Shown: in pieces, positions 7,892-16,221 of the stretch
How the letters are laid out: the number at the start of each line of letters is the position of its first letter
Numbering within the stretch: position 1 is the first letter of the stretch
Assembly: GCF_009796745.1 (NCBI RefSeq)
Contig: NZ_CP047024.1
Coordinates: 4,650,001 to 4,714,000, forward strand
Direction: 5' to 3'
DNA length: 64,000 bases
Source of the DNA: Paraglaciecola sp. L1A13
GTDB taxonomy: Bacteria; Pseudomonadota; Gammaproteobacteria; Enterobacterales; Alteromonadaceae
The notes under the pieces: generated by a model
Databases searched by the model: none
Seen by the model: only the letters and a program-made list of their open reading frames with translations
Told to the model about the DNA's origin: nothing
Position numbers and translations under genes: made by a program

Positions 7892-8167
7892 CTACTCAGT
7901 TCGGTTTTTTGTCACTTTTATTTCATCTAAATCAGTGATGGTTACCTTACTAGCAATGACTGGCTCATCATTAATGCTAAACATATTACTTGCGGTTAAC
8001 ACCGCCTCTTGTATTCCATACTGAAGCTCTGTTTTAGTGCTTTCGATGGTTTTCACCATTAAGTGGCTTACGAATTGCTCTAAGTTAACTTCAGCAGCCG
8101 AAGCGTGTGAACTAAAAGCAAAAGTAGACGTTAATGCAATGGCAGCGATAGTTGATTTAGTAAACAT
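7892..8167 (-). CDS. small exported protein, unknown function
   Basis: 91 residues with a clear signal peptide (MFTKSTIAAIALTSTFAFSSHASA) and a mature part of about 67 residues with no cysteines, rich in charged residues (ends ITDLDEIKVTKNRTE). AGGA lies upstream of the ATG at 8167; a longer frame to 8218 has no ribosome-binding site and would bury the signal sequence. Probably periplasmic. I do not recognise the family. It is followed within 4 nt by a possible 54-residue membrane protein on the same strand. Confidence 0.7.
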   Translation of the reverse strand: MFTKSTIAAIALTSTFAFSSHASAAEVNLEQFVSHLMVKTIESTKTELQYGIQEAVLTASNMFSINDEPVIASKVTITDLDEIKVTKNRTE

Positions 8168-8376
8168 AATATTCCTCATCTTTAAAAGTAATGTGACGAT
8201 GCTTATTTTGCTTGTCACAGTTAAGTCGAAGAAATTATTGCGAGAGTTGTGCCAAGTGATATTTTTTCGTAATCAATTGATTAGGTTGAATTTTAAATAA
8301 AATAACAGCACACAGAAAACTTAAGTTAAGTGAAAAAAACAACAGATTCGTAAAAATAACCACCTAGGTGGTTAAA

Positions 8377-9414
8377 TTAACTAACTCTCGTATCTTGATA
8401 TGCTTTGGCCGTCGCTCGTGCTTCATTAACAGCAGCTAGGGCGTTGATAAGTAACTCCGGCCCAACTTGCAAACCATTTTTACTTTGTCCTGTTCCATGT
8501 TGACTCAAATACCGACGCCAAATGCGCCCTCCAGGCTGCCCCTGAAATAAACCTAACATATGTCTGGCGATATTCCATGCTCTAGCGCCACTGGCCATTT
8601 GGGCTTCAACGTAAGGCAACATGGCGTGTACTATTTCTTCACGAGTAAGTACTGCACTATCATTTTGATAAAAACGTCTGTCTACATCGGCAAGAATATA
8701 AGGATTACTATATACCTCGCGGCCAATCATTACGCCGTCGAGCTTTTCTAAATGCAATGCAGCATCGTCTAATGTTTTCACGCCACCATTGATACTTATA
8801 TTCAACTGGGGGAATTCTTCTTTAAGGGCATATACTCGGTCATACATCAATGGAGGGATGTCACGATTCTCTTTCGGGCTTAGACCTTTTAGCCATGCTT
8901 TTCGAGCGTGCACAGTAAAAATATTACATCCACTATCAGCTACAACGTGGATAAAATTAGTTAGATCCTGATACTCATCCATATCATCGATTCCGATACG
9001 TGATTTAACTGTCACCGGTATATCTACTTCCTTTTGCATCGCCTCAATACACTTAGCCACAGTACTTGGCTCTGCCATTAAGCATGCGCCAAATCGTCCG
9101 TTTTGAACTCGATCTGATGGGCACCCTACGTTGATGTTTACCTCATCATAGCCCCGCTCTTGCGCAAGTGCAGCACAACGCGCCATATCTGTCGGGTCAG
9201 AACCACCTAATTGCAACGCAACTGGATGTTCCGCATCGTTGTATGCTAAGTAATCGCCTTTACCAAAAATAATAGCGCCGGTGGTCACCATTTCGGTATA
9301 CAGCAATGCATGCTTAGATATTTGACGCAAAAAATAACGACAATGCTTATCGGTCCAATCAAGCATTGGAGCGACAGAGATGGTGCGGTTGATTGAAGAG
9401 GATGAATTATTCAC
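8377..9414 (-). CDS. dusA: tRNA-dihydrouridine(20/20a) synthase DusA
   Basis: 345 residues. The FMN-dependent Dus fold is evident: SVAPMLDWTDKHCRYF near the start (DusA subfamily wording), MVTTGAIIFG, the catalytic-Cys segment VNINVGCPSDRVQNGRFGACLM, then INGGV and GVMIGR phosphate-binding segments. It reduces uridine 20/20a in tRNA with NADPH. The start is GTG at 9414 with AAAGG 7 nt before it. It stands alone, unlike the dusB-fis pair at 56,780. The 3' flank (8,168-8,376) holds no clear terminator. Confidence 0.95.
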   Translation of the reverse strand: MNNSSSSINRTISVAPMLDWTDKHCRYFLRQISKHALLYTEMVTTGAIIFGKGDYLAYNDAEHPVALQLGGSDPTDMARCAALAQERGYDEVNINVGCPSDRVQNGRFGACLMAEPSTVAKCIEAMQKEVDIPVTVKSRIGIDDMDEYQDLTNFIHVVADSGCNIFTVHARKAWLKGLSPKENRDIPPLMYDRVYALKEEFPQLNISINGGVKTLDDAALHLEKLDGVMIGREVYSNPYILADVDRRFYQNDSAVLTREEIVHAMLPYVEAQMASGARAWNIARHMLGLFQGQPGGRIWRRYLSQHGTGQSKNGLQVGPELLINALAAVNEARATAKAYQDTRVS

Positions 9415-9560
9415 TGCAAACCTTTGATATTTAGAATTTTTAATAAACGCCAGACACTAGTAGTTATCCCCGAGACCCTCACTACATGCCTGTGAGGATA
9501 AACTAGCGGCGTATTATAGCATTAGTAAGCAACTCTATACATGTTATGCATATCATCCAC

Positions 9561-9585
9561 AAAAAAGGCCGCTATACAGCGGCCT
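9561..9585 (-). terminator. rho-independent terminator of the AhpD-like gene
   Basis: Perfect GC-rich stem AGGCCGCT/AGCGGCCT (9566-9585, 4-nt loop) followed on the minus strand by six T. It lies ~23 nt beyond the stop of the gene at 9608. A weaker T-run on the other side could also stop plus-strand transcripts. Confidence 0.85.
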
Positions 9586-9607
9586 AAGTTTTTACTAATT
9601 CACACTA

Positions 9608-10150
9608 CTACCACGCGAATTTTTTAAATGGCGCATCAACAGGTGTTTTCGCTATATGATTTGTATAGTTACTCATTACCTTTTGTGACAAACCTAAAAT
9701 AATTTCGAGTAGTTGTCTTTGTCCGTAACCCGCGGCAAAAAACGTATCTATAACGTCATCTGATATCACACCACGACCACGTACCATCGCCAATGTAGTG
9801 TCGTGAAGTACTTGTAATTTATCAGTAGGCATAGCAGTTTTATTACGTAGCGCTTCTGTTAACTCAGATGAAACCTTCATTGAGTTTGCGATAGCGGTAT
9901 GAGCAGGAACACAGTAAGTGCAATTGTGCTCCACATTTATGGTCTGCCATACGACGGTAAGCTCTTCTGCATCGAAAGAAGAATCCATGAATAACTTATG
10001 CAAGACTTGGTAACCCTCAAGCAAACCAGGCGCTTCTGCCATTACTGCATGCAAATTAGGTATCATGCCATTGGTTTTTAGAGATTGCTCAAGAATAGGT
10101 TTACTTTTTTCTGGTGCACTTTCTACTGTATGAAGGGTGAAATCTGCCAT
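9608..10150 (-). CDS. Carboxymuconolactone decarboxylase / AhpD-like protein
   Basis: 180 residues, all-helical, with the peroxidase-type motif EHNCTYCVPAHT: Cys77 and Cys80 (CxxC) plus His84 four residues on, the AhpD redox signature. Such proteins act as thiol peroxidase partners or peroxidases; a true decarboxylase would lack the CxxC. Single gene with its own terminator. A perfect 14-bp palindrome of TetR-operator style lies 72 nt upstream of its start, so it may be repressed by a TetR-family protein encoded elsewhere. Substrate unknown. Confidence 0.86.
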   Translation of the reverse strand: MADFTLHTVESAPEKSKPILEQSLKTNGMIPNLHAVMAEAPGLLEGYQVLHKLFMDSSFDAEELTVVWQTINVEHNCTYCVPAHTAIANSMKVSSELTEALRNKTAMPTDKLQVLHDTTLAMVRGRGVISDDVIDTFFAAGYGQRQLLEIILGLSQKVMSNYTNHIAKTPVDAPFKKFAW

Positions 10151-10221
10151 TGTTAATTCTCCAGTTTATAAAATTAATAAGATGACTACTGCCTAGCCAG
10201 TGGTATTAAGATACACATGAA

Positions 10222-10259
10222 TGAACGATCGTTCAATTATTATTTGAGCAAGCGTTCAA
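10222..10259. promoter_or_regulatory. TetR-type operator upstream of AhpD-like gene
   Basis: TGAACGATCGTTCA (10222-10235) is a perfect 14-bp palindrome. A second, imperfect copy with TTGA...TTCAA ends follows at 10244-10259, 22 bp on. GAACGnnCGTTC half-sites are typical of TetR/AcrR-family operators controlling stress and electrophile genes. It lies between the divergent AhpD-like and PPOX genes and could serve either. No TetR gene is in the window. Confidence 0.5.
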
Positions 10260-10426
10260 TTTGCATTTCCTCTTACTCTACTTATTCCTTTAAGTAGTTG
10301 ATTTGTAAGAATTAATAATAAATAACTAGCCATTACAAATATATTAAGATTGAGACTTTTAAATTTAAGATATCATCAATATACGCTTATTAAGCTTTAC
10401 CTAGGTTTTATCTGTTAGGAGCAATT

Positions 10427-11002
10427 ATGCAGCAACATCCATCTTGGCAATCTGCTATAGAACGTGCATTAGAAGCACATTTATCCTCAGCGACAAGTCG
10501 TTATTTACAATTGGCTACCGTAGACCATCATGGCCACCCCCACTGCCGTACTATAGTATTTAGAGGGTTCAATGAAAGTAAAAACCAAATATACCTGCAC
10601 ACAGACAATCGCAGTGAAAAGGTGTCTCATCTAACCCAAGAAAGTCAGGTCGAGGCATGCTGGTACTTCGAAAAAACCCGAGAGCAATTTCGTTTTAGCG
10701 GCCATATGGATTGTATCGGGCATCAGCCTAGCATAGAGAGTCAGCATACTGATAATATGAATGAACATTCTAATTATTATACTCAAAAGCTGCGACATGC
10801 CCATTGGCGAAATCTAAGCGACGCATTGCGTGAAAGTTATGCTGACGATTATGATGCGGCCAATCCTAGCGAACACTTCGTACTATTGAGATTGCATATC
10901 ACTCAAGTAGATTATTTACGCCTAATGCCTGCTCCTCATTTGCGCGTATTATACCGTCAAGACGCGCAATCTCATTGGCATGAAGAATCCATCCGGCCCT
11001 AG
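10427..11002 (+). CDS. PPOX-type FMN-binding flavoprotein (Alr4036-like)
   Basis: 191 residues with the pyridoxamine-phosphate-oxidase split barrel: SRYLQLATVDHHGHPHCRTIVFRGF, then TDNRSEKVSHL (FMN phosphate contacts) and ACWYFEKTREQFRFSG. The C-terminus lacks PdxH-specific substrate residues and resembles the Alr4036/Npun_F5749 subfamily, whose substrate is unknown. GGAG precedes the ATG by 6 nt. Divergent from the AhpD-like gene, with the TetR-type palindrome between them. Confidence 0.85.
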   Translation: MQQHPSWQSAIERALEAHLSSATSRYLQLATVDHHGHPHCRTIVFRGFNESKNQIYLHTDNRSEKVSHLTQESQVEACWYFEKTREQFRFSGHMDCIGHQPSIESQHTDNMNEHSNYYTQKLRHAHWRNLSDALRESYADDYDAANPSEHFVLLRLHITQVDYLRLMPAPHLRVLYRQDAQSHWHEESIRP

Positions 11003-11186
11003 CTTGTATAATTTGTTTTAGCTTCACTTTTATATGCGATACATACGTATTGGAAAATAACAATTAATGACAGTTGGTCAAAATAAGTACACAGTACAGT
11101 GGTAAGATCGATTTTTAAGCGTAGCCGAAGTGTTTCAGGATTACCCAAGCAAAATTTATTTTGTCTACCTTTAGCGAGGCAAGTGT

Positions 11187-11762
11187 ATGTTGGTATTAAG
11201 ATTGAACAAATCTGGCCTACCTCAGGCATGGATAACCTTAGAAGAAGCGGCCAAATACTATGCTCAAGACAGAGTGCTGTTCGAATTAGGTGATAGTAAA
11301 CGTGTATTACGTGGAGGCTGGAATAATCAAGGCTTACGAAGCCGCCTAGCCTTATCATCTATTATCGGTTGCGAAGGTAAAGTCACCAGACCTTCCGGCA
11401 AGGTTCCACTAAACAATCGTTACCTATTTCGCCGAGATAATTATCTGTGCATGTATTGTGGGCAAAAATTCCGTATTACAGAACTCACTCGGGACCACAT
11501 TATACCCCGTTCAAAAGGAGGGCGTGATATTTGGACCAACAGTGCATCAGCTTGCACTCGCTGCAATTGCTTTAAAGCCGATCGCACGCCAGAGGAAGCT
11601 GGGTTAACGTTAATCGCCGTGCCCTTTACGCCTAATATTTATGAAAGATTCTATTTAATGAATCGGCGAATACGCGTCGATCAGATGGCATTTTTGGGCA
11701 GTCACTTTTCTAAAAACCGAGAATGGGAAACATCATATAACCTCAATACTGTCGGTATTTAG
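11187..11762 (+). CDS. HNH endonuclease family protein
   Basis: 191 residues. The C-terminal half carries a zinc-finger HNH core: Cys88-x2-Cys91, DHIIPRSKGG with His104, Asn118, and Cys123-x2-Cys126, a complete HNH nuclease motif of the type common in stand-alone bacterial proteins. The first ~80 residues contain a short helical domain with a W-x-T-x-E-E-A-A-x-Y-Y pattern. GAGG lies 8 nt before the ATG. It is not flanked by phage, intein or restriction genes, so its role may be DNA repair or housekeeping. The 11,003-11,186 gap shows no other gene. Confidence 0.85.
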   Translation: MLVLRLNKSGLPQAWITLEEAAKYYAQDRVLFELGDSKRVLRGGWNNQGLRSRLALSSIIGCEGKVTRPSGKVPLNNRYLFRRDNYLCMYCGQKFRITELTRDHIIPRSKGGRDIWTNSASACTRCNCFKADRTPEEAGLTLIAVPFTPNIYERFYLMNRRIRVDQMAFLGSHFSKNREWETSYNLNTVGI

Positions 11763-11874
11763 GTCAACTTAGGGCGAAATTGGTTAAAAACAGTGATACT
11801 TCGCTATTAGGTTTATTCAACTTTAGTTTACACTACGCAATTGTTCGTATTTGATTGGTATTGGGGTGAATGTA

Positions 11875-12777
11875 GTGGCGCGGTTGTTTGGCAATGTTAT
11901 GGGTGTGCTCTCGGTTATTTTGTATTTCATTAATACAGTTTTTTGGGTGATCCCCATCGTATTACTGTCGTTTTTGAAACTTATCCCTATAAAAATTTGG
12001 CGCACAGCATTGTCTTATCCATTGGATGGATGTGCAACGTCATGGATAACGGTTAATAACATTAATCAAAATATATTTAGCCGCACAAAAATCGAAGTCA
12101 CCGGCACCGAATCACTCACCCTGCAAGACTGGTATTTGGTCATCGCTAATCATCAATCTTGGGTGGATATTCTTATTCTGCAACGGGTGTTTAATCACAA
12201 AATTCCTTTTCTTAAATTCTTTTTAAAGCAAGAACTTATATGGGTGCCGTTTTTAGGAATTGCTTGGTGGGCCTTGGAATTCCCTTTTATGCGTCGTTAC
12301 ACTAAGTCGTTTTTGGCGAAAAACCCACACCTAAAAGGTAAAGACTTGGAAACCACTCAAAAAGCCTGTGAAAAGTTTCAAACTAAACCAGTAAGCATTA
12401 TGAATTTCGTTGAAGGCACACGCTTCACGCCTGAAAAATATCAGCGTCAATCCCCCTCATTTCAACATTTATTAAAACCCAAAGCTGGCGGCATGGCATT
12501 TGTGTTAAGTGCTATGGGTACTCAATTACATAAATTGCTTGATGTGACAATTTACTATCCGCAAGGAATACCTACCTTTTGGGATTTTGTTTGCGGGAAA
12601 GTTAAATCAATCAAAGTCCATGTATCTGTAACGCCAATCAGTGAGTTATTGCAAAGTGACGCGTTCGCAAAAGATTACTTCGATAACCCAGCACAGCGCG
12701 TGATATTTCAGCGCTGGCTAAATAGTGTTTGGGCGGAAAAAGACCGTAGAATTGAGCAAATGTCGGCAGAGCAGTAG
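11875..12777 (+). CDS. YihG-like membrane acyltransferase (first of two)
   Basis: About 300 residues. N-terminal hydrophobic hairpin, then the PlsC-type motifs NHQSWVD (H-x4-D catalytic pair) and NFVEGTR (substrate site), with LKFFLKQELIWVPFLG and KAGGMAF as in YihG. Such enzymes acylate lysophospholipids or lysophosphatidic acid at the inner membrane. The start is uncertain: TTG 11851, GTG 11866, GTG 11875 and ATG 11899 are in frame. 11875 is chosen because a weak GGGGTG lies upstream and the length then matches the paralogue that follows. Its stop is 4 nt before the second copy. Confidence 0.85.
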   Translation: MARLFGNVMGVLSVILYFINTVFWVIPIVLLSFLKLIPIKIWRTALSYPLDGCATSWITVNNINQNIFSRTKIEVTGTESLTLQDWYLVIANHQSWVDILILQRVFNHKIPFLKFFLKQELIWVPFLGIAWWALEFPFMRRYTKSFLAKNPHLKGKDLETTQKACEKFQTKPVSIMNFVEGTRFTPEKYQRQSPSFQHLLKPKAGGMAFVLSAMGTQLHKLLDVTIYYPQGIPTFWDFVCGKVKSIKVHVSVTPISELLQSDAFAKDYFDNPAQRVIFQRWLNSVWAEKDRRIEQMSAEQ

Positions 12778-12781
12778 GCCG

Positions 12782-13678
12782 ATGCTTTCGATATTACGCA
12801 GTGTGCTTATTTTCCCGGTCCATCTTTGTCTGCAAATCATTAACTTATCGTTTTGGGCAGTGTTAATTATTTTCTTTGGACTAATCAAGCTCATACTGCC
12901 TTTTGCATTAGTTTCTAGACCTGTTAATCACCTTCTCGACTACATGTTATGCGCTTTCGGAGTGCTGAGCGTACACCTTATTCGTCTGTTTAATCGGATT
13001 GAAATAGATGTAGAAATTGAAGGCACTCTGAGCAAAACAGAATGGTATCTGATGATGCCAAACCACTTAAGTTGGTTAGATATTATTTTGCTGGTGGACT
13101 TTGCAGCAGATAAGATCCCCGCCCCAAAATTCTTCCTTAAAAAAGAATTAATTTGGTTACCTTTTGTGGGTTTAGGCGCATGGGCGCTGGATATGCCATT
13201 TATGCAAAGATACAGCCGAGAATTCGTTGAAAAATATCCTCACTTGAAAGGTAAAGATATTCAAACTACCAAGCTATCCTGTGAAAAATTTAGAGAATGT
13301 CCCACCACAGTCATTAATTTTGTCGAGGGCAGTCGATTTACCACGCAAAAACACCAACATCGCAGCAGCCCTTTTACCCATTTGTTACCCCCAAAAGCTG
13401 GCGGAATAGCCTTTACCCTCGCTGCAATGGGTGAGTTATTCACAGGTATTTTAGATGTCACGCTGATGTACCCTAACAACCCGAATCGGCCCATGTTAGA
13501 TATGTTAGCAGGCAGACTAAGTAAGGTTATATTGCGCGCAAGCGTGATGCCAATTGAGCAGGGGATTATTGGTGATTATTTTAGTGATAATGACTTCAGA
13601 GATAATTTTCAATCTTGGCTGAATGCACGCTGGGCGCATAAAGATAACCAAATCAAGCAATTACACGGAGACAAATAA
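12782..13678 (+). CDS. yihG: YihG-like membrane acyltransferase (second of two)
   Basis: 298 residues, closely resembling E. coli YihG along its whole length: NHLSWLDI (H-x4-D), APKFFLKKELIWLPFVGLGAWALDMPFM, NFVEGSRFT and a C-terminal FQSWLNARWAHKD. It is a paralogue of the preceding gene, with long identical stretches such as SxxF.LLPPKAGGIAF, so the pair arose by tandem duplication. E. coli YihG influences phospholipid acyl composition. The ATG at 12782 is chosen over in-frame upstream codons that lie inside the previous gene. The next gene begins at the base after its TAA. Confidence 0.87.
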   Translation: MLSILRSVLIFPVHLCLQIINLSFWAVLIIFFGLIKLILPFALVSRPVNHLLDYMLCAFGVLSVHLIRLFNRIEIDVEIEGTLSKTEWYLMMPNHLSWLDIILLVDFAADKIPAPKFFLKKELIWLPFVGLGAWALDMPFMQRYSREFVEKYPHLKGKDIQTTKLSCEKFRECPTTVINFVEGSRFTTQKHQHRSSPFTHLLPPKAGGIAFTLAAMGELFTGILDVTLMYPNNPNRPMLDMLAGRLSKVILRASVMPIEQGIIGDYFSDNDFRDNFQSWLNARWAHKDNQIKQLHGDK

Positions 13679-14923
13679 GTGGAACAAAGTGCACAACTAA
13701 GTGACTATATCATCCAAGGCTATGAATTGATTGGCCTAACAGTAAGCAATGATGGGGGGTTATTTGCCATAACGGCGGTGGTGCTACTGTTGTGTTTAGC
13801 ATGGCTTAGTTTTCTATTAGCACGGATGGCATTAACCGGCAGACTTACTCGGGTCATTTTTCATAGTAAAAACACCATAGACGACGAACTGCACGAACAT
13901 GGTGTATTCAGACGGATCGCTCATATTGTGCCAGCTATGGTGATTTATCTATGCAGCAGTATGCTTGTTGAAGACCCTATTCTTTTTTCAATGCTCCAAA
14001 AAATTGCGGTCATTTACATGTTAATCGCCGCGGTAGCCGCCAGTAGTGCCTTACTTAATACCGTTGAAGATGTTTATAACGCCTCAGAATTAGCTAAACG
14101 CGCGCCAGTCACTGGGTTTATTCAAGTGGGTAAGTTATTTATCGTGATCGTTGCTGGCTTACTGATCATATCCAACTTATTAGATAAATCGCCACTATTA
14201 CTGCTATCTGGATTAGGTGCAGTCACAGCCATATTACTGTTGCTTTTTAAAGATACAATTTTGGGTTTTGTAGCAGGCATTCAAATTGCCGCTAACCGTA
14301 TGGTGAACACTGGTGATTGGGTTGAATTACCTAAGTACGGAGCCGACGGTACTGTTTTACAAGTCGGGCTTACTACGGTTAAAGTTCAAAACTGGGACAA
14401 AACTATCTCTACCGTACCGACTTATAGCCTGATCACTGATTCGATGAAAAACTGGCGGGGCATGTCAGAGTCAGCGGGACGGCGCATTAAGCGCTCGTTA
14501 TATATTGATGTGAACAGCATTAAATTTTGCGATCAAGATATGCTTAATGACTTCTGTAACATACGCTTTATCAACGAGTACATAGAGAATAAACGTGCCG
14601 AATTAGACGCTTATCACAAAGAGCAAAAAATTGATATTCAAGACCTTCTAAACAGTCGCCGTTTAACCAATATAGGGACACTTCGCGCATACTTAGTATC
14701 CTATTTACATCACCACCCAAGCATAAATCAAGATATGACCTTGATGGTGCGTCAACTCCCTCCCACTGAACTGGGCCTACCACTAGAGATATATTGTTTT
14801 AGCGCCAATAAAGATTGGATCGCTTATGAAGGTATTCAGGCGGATATTTTTGATCATGCACTAGCGATGTTGCCAGTATTTGGATTGCGAGCCTATCAAC
14901 GCATCAGTGATAGGCCTCACTAG
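13679..14923 (+). CDS. MscS-family mechanosensitive channel (YbdG/YnaI-like)
   Basis: 414 residues. About five membrane helices, then the pore helix and beta domain: LSGLGAVTAILLLLFKDTILGFVAGIQIAANRMVNTGDWVELP, followed by GTVLQVGLTTVKVQNWDKTISTVPTY, wording typical of YbdG. It is longer than MscS itself because of the extra N-terminal helices and a larger C-terminal domain. It opens under membrane tension to release solutes. The GTG start at 13679 directly follows the stop of the acyltransferase gene, with GGAG upstream, so it is translationally linked to the acyltransferase pair. Confidence 0.88.
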   Translation: MEQSAQLSDYIIQGYELIGLTVSNDGGLFAITAVVLLLCLAWLSFLLARMALTGRLTRVIFHSKNTIDDELHEHGVFRRIAHIVPAMVIYLCSSMLVEDPILFSMLQKIAVIYMLIAAVAASSALLNTVEDVYNASELAKRAPVTGFIQVGKLFIVIVAGLLIISNLLDKSPLLLLSGLGAVTAILLLLFKDTILGFVAGIQIAANRMVNTGDWVELPKYGADGTVLQVGLTTVKVQNWDKTISTVPTYSLITDSMKNWRGMSESAGRRIKRSLYIDVNSIKFCDQDMLNDFCNIRFINEYIENKRAELDAYHKEQKIDIQDLLNSRRLTNIGTLRAYLVSYLHHHPSINQDMTLMVRQLPPTELGLPLEIYCFSANKDWIAYEGIQADIFDHALAMLPVFGLRAYQRISDRPH

Positions 14924-14934
14924 GTAACTAACAA

Positions 14935-14963
14935 TTGTCTGTAGGCATTTAGCTTACAGACAA
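14935..14963. terminator. shared hairpin between convergent genes
   Basis: Perfect 9-bp stem TTGTCTGTA/TACAGACAA with an 11-nt loop, just after the MscS gene and overlapping the last codons of the small gene at 14949. No strong T-run on either side, so terminator strength is uncertain. Confidence 0.5.
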
Positions 14964-15149
14964 GGCATACCAAAATAACATAAACAATACCACGCCAGAT
15001 ACACCGAAGAAGCCATATTCAACACGTGATTTCATAGCCGATTCTTGAGCTGCTGGTTGAGCGATAAATCCCATGATGATACTGCTTACGCCTAAAACAA
15101 ACGCTACTAAACCAAACCCAAACAATATTGCATCAGTCCAATTACTCAT
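14949..15149 (-). CDS. 66-residue small membrane protein
   Basis: 66 residues with two hydrophobic helices (about 9-29 and 46-63) joined by a polar loop (QPAAQESAMKSRVEYG). GAGGAA precedes the ATG, supporting translation. Probably an inner-membrane protein. The family is not recognised. It is convergent with the MscS channel gene and stands alone. The 270-nt upstream region holds AT-rich promoter-like sequence but no clear site. Confidence 0.72.
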   Translation of the reverse strand: MSNWTDAILFGFGLVAFVLGVSSIIMGFIAQPAAQESAMKSRVEYGFFGVSGVVLFMLFWYALSVS

Positions 15150-15419
15150 CTTTGTTCCTCAAAATAGTATAACGATTCTAAAAGCCCACACAAATTATGC
15201 CGGAATTATATATTAATTTTGACAAGAAAACATAGACTGGCGAAATTGCCTAACTATTAGTAGGTTTAATAGCAACACAGTATAAAAATCGTCTTTCACG
15301 TTACACGCCTGACAATCAACCATCTGTTTTTAAAGAATATTATTAGTTTGGTTCAGTACTTGCTTGGTAACTTTCATCTCACAGCTAAGTGAACTAATTA
15401 AATTAACGTCAAAGGAAAA

Positions 15420-16205
15420 ATGGCCATGCGTAATTTTATTTTTTGTACCGCTCTTATGTTAAGCACCACTGCAACAGCTGCAGAACAACAATGCGACGTA
15501 GAATTCAACGGCGCTTTGCAACTCGAAAATCAAGTACTAACCCTTACTACAGAGCAAGAAAATAAAATCGTTATTAACCAAAGTAAGCAGCTGTATGTTA
15601 ATGATCAGAAAACCAGTTTGTCTGCCAAGCAACAGGCACACTTAAATGAATTTTACGACAGTATTAATGCGGCTGTACCAGCAGCTGCGGGTATAGCCTC
15701 GGACGCAATTGAACTAGCCACATATGCATTAGATGAAACCTTCACCCAATTACTAGGTGAAGACAGCGCAGTGGTGGCTGACATCACTGAGCAATTACAA
15801 GAACTTAAACGAGAGCTAGACCGCAGTTTTTACGGTGACGATGGTAAAATACGTTTAAATTCAGCCCAATTCGGTGAAGATGAATTTTTAAGTAAAGCGT
15901 TCGAAGATAAATTCGAAAAAGCCATAGAAACTATCGTGACGCACTCAATTGGTCAAATAATGGTTACAATTGGTAGCGAGCTGATGTTCAACGGTGGCGA
16001 TTTTGACGAGTTCGAGCAGCGTATGGAAACCTTTGCCGAGGACATGGAACATAAATTCGATCACCAAAGCGAAGCCCTTGAAGCACGTGCTGAAGTATTA
16101 TGTGCTAGCTTGGCAAATATCGATCGCTTAGAAGAAAAACTGCAAAATGACGTCCCTCAGCTTGCAGATATGGACGTACTTCAGGTAAAACACTACTCAA
16201 TGTAA
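15420..16205 (+). CDS. DUF2884 (YggN) family exported protein
   Basis: 261 residues with a signal peptide ending TATAA, then Cys in QQCDVEF and a second Cys near the end (EVLCASL), which may form a disulfide. The LYVNDQKTSLSAKQQAHLNEFYDSINAAVPAAAGIASDAIELA segment is typical of YggN/DUF2884. The mature part is acidic and helical. Periplasmic; function unknown. ATG codons at 15420 and 15426 are both possible; AAGGA lies 4 nt before the first. The next gene starts 17 nt after its stop, so they may be co-transcribed. Confidence 0.85.
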   Translation: MAMRNFIFCTALMLSTTATAAEQQCDVEFNGALQLENQVLTLTTEQENKIVINQSKQLYVNDQKTSLSAKQQAHLNEFYDSINAAVPAAAGIASDAIELATYALDETFTQLLGEDSAVVADITEQLQELKRELDRSFYGDDGKIRLNSAQFGEDEFLSKAFEDKFEKAIETIVTHSIGQIMVTIGSELMFNGGDFDEFEQRMETFAEDMEHKFDHQSEALEARAEVLCASLANIDRLEEKLQNDVPQLADMDVLQVKHYSM

Positions 16206-16221
16206 TTTTACAAAGTTTACT

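Noticed and set aside
10999..11358. 119-codon minus-strand frame overlapping the HNH gene start
   Set aside because: Runs against the 5' end of the HNH gene and lacks a ribosome-binding site or family pattern.
11187..11762. HNH protein as part of a mobile intron, restriction system or defence island
   Set aside because: Flanks are ordinary housekeeping genes and no methylase, integrase or repeat boundary is visible.
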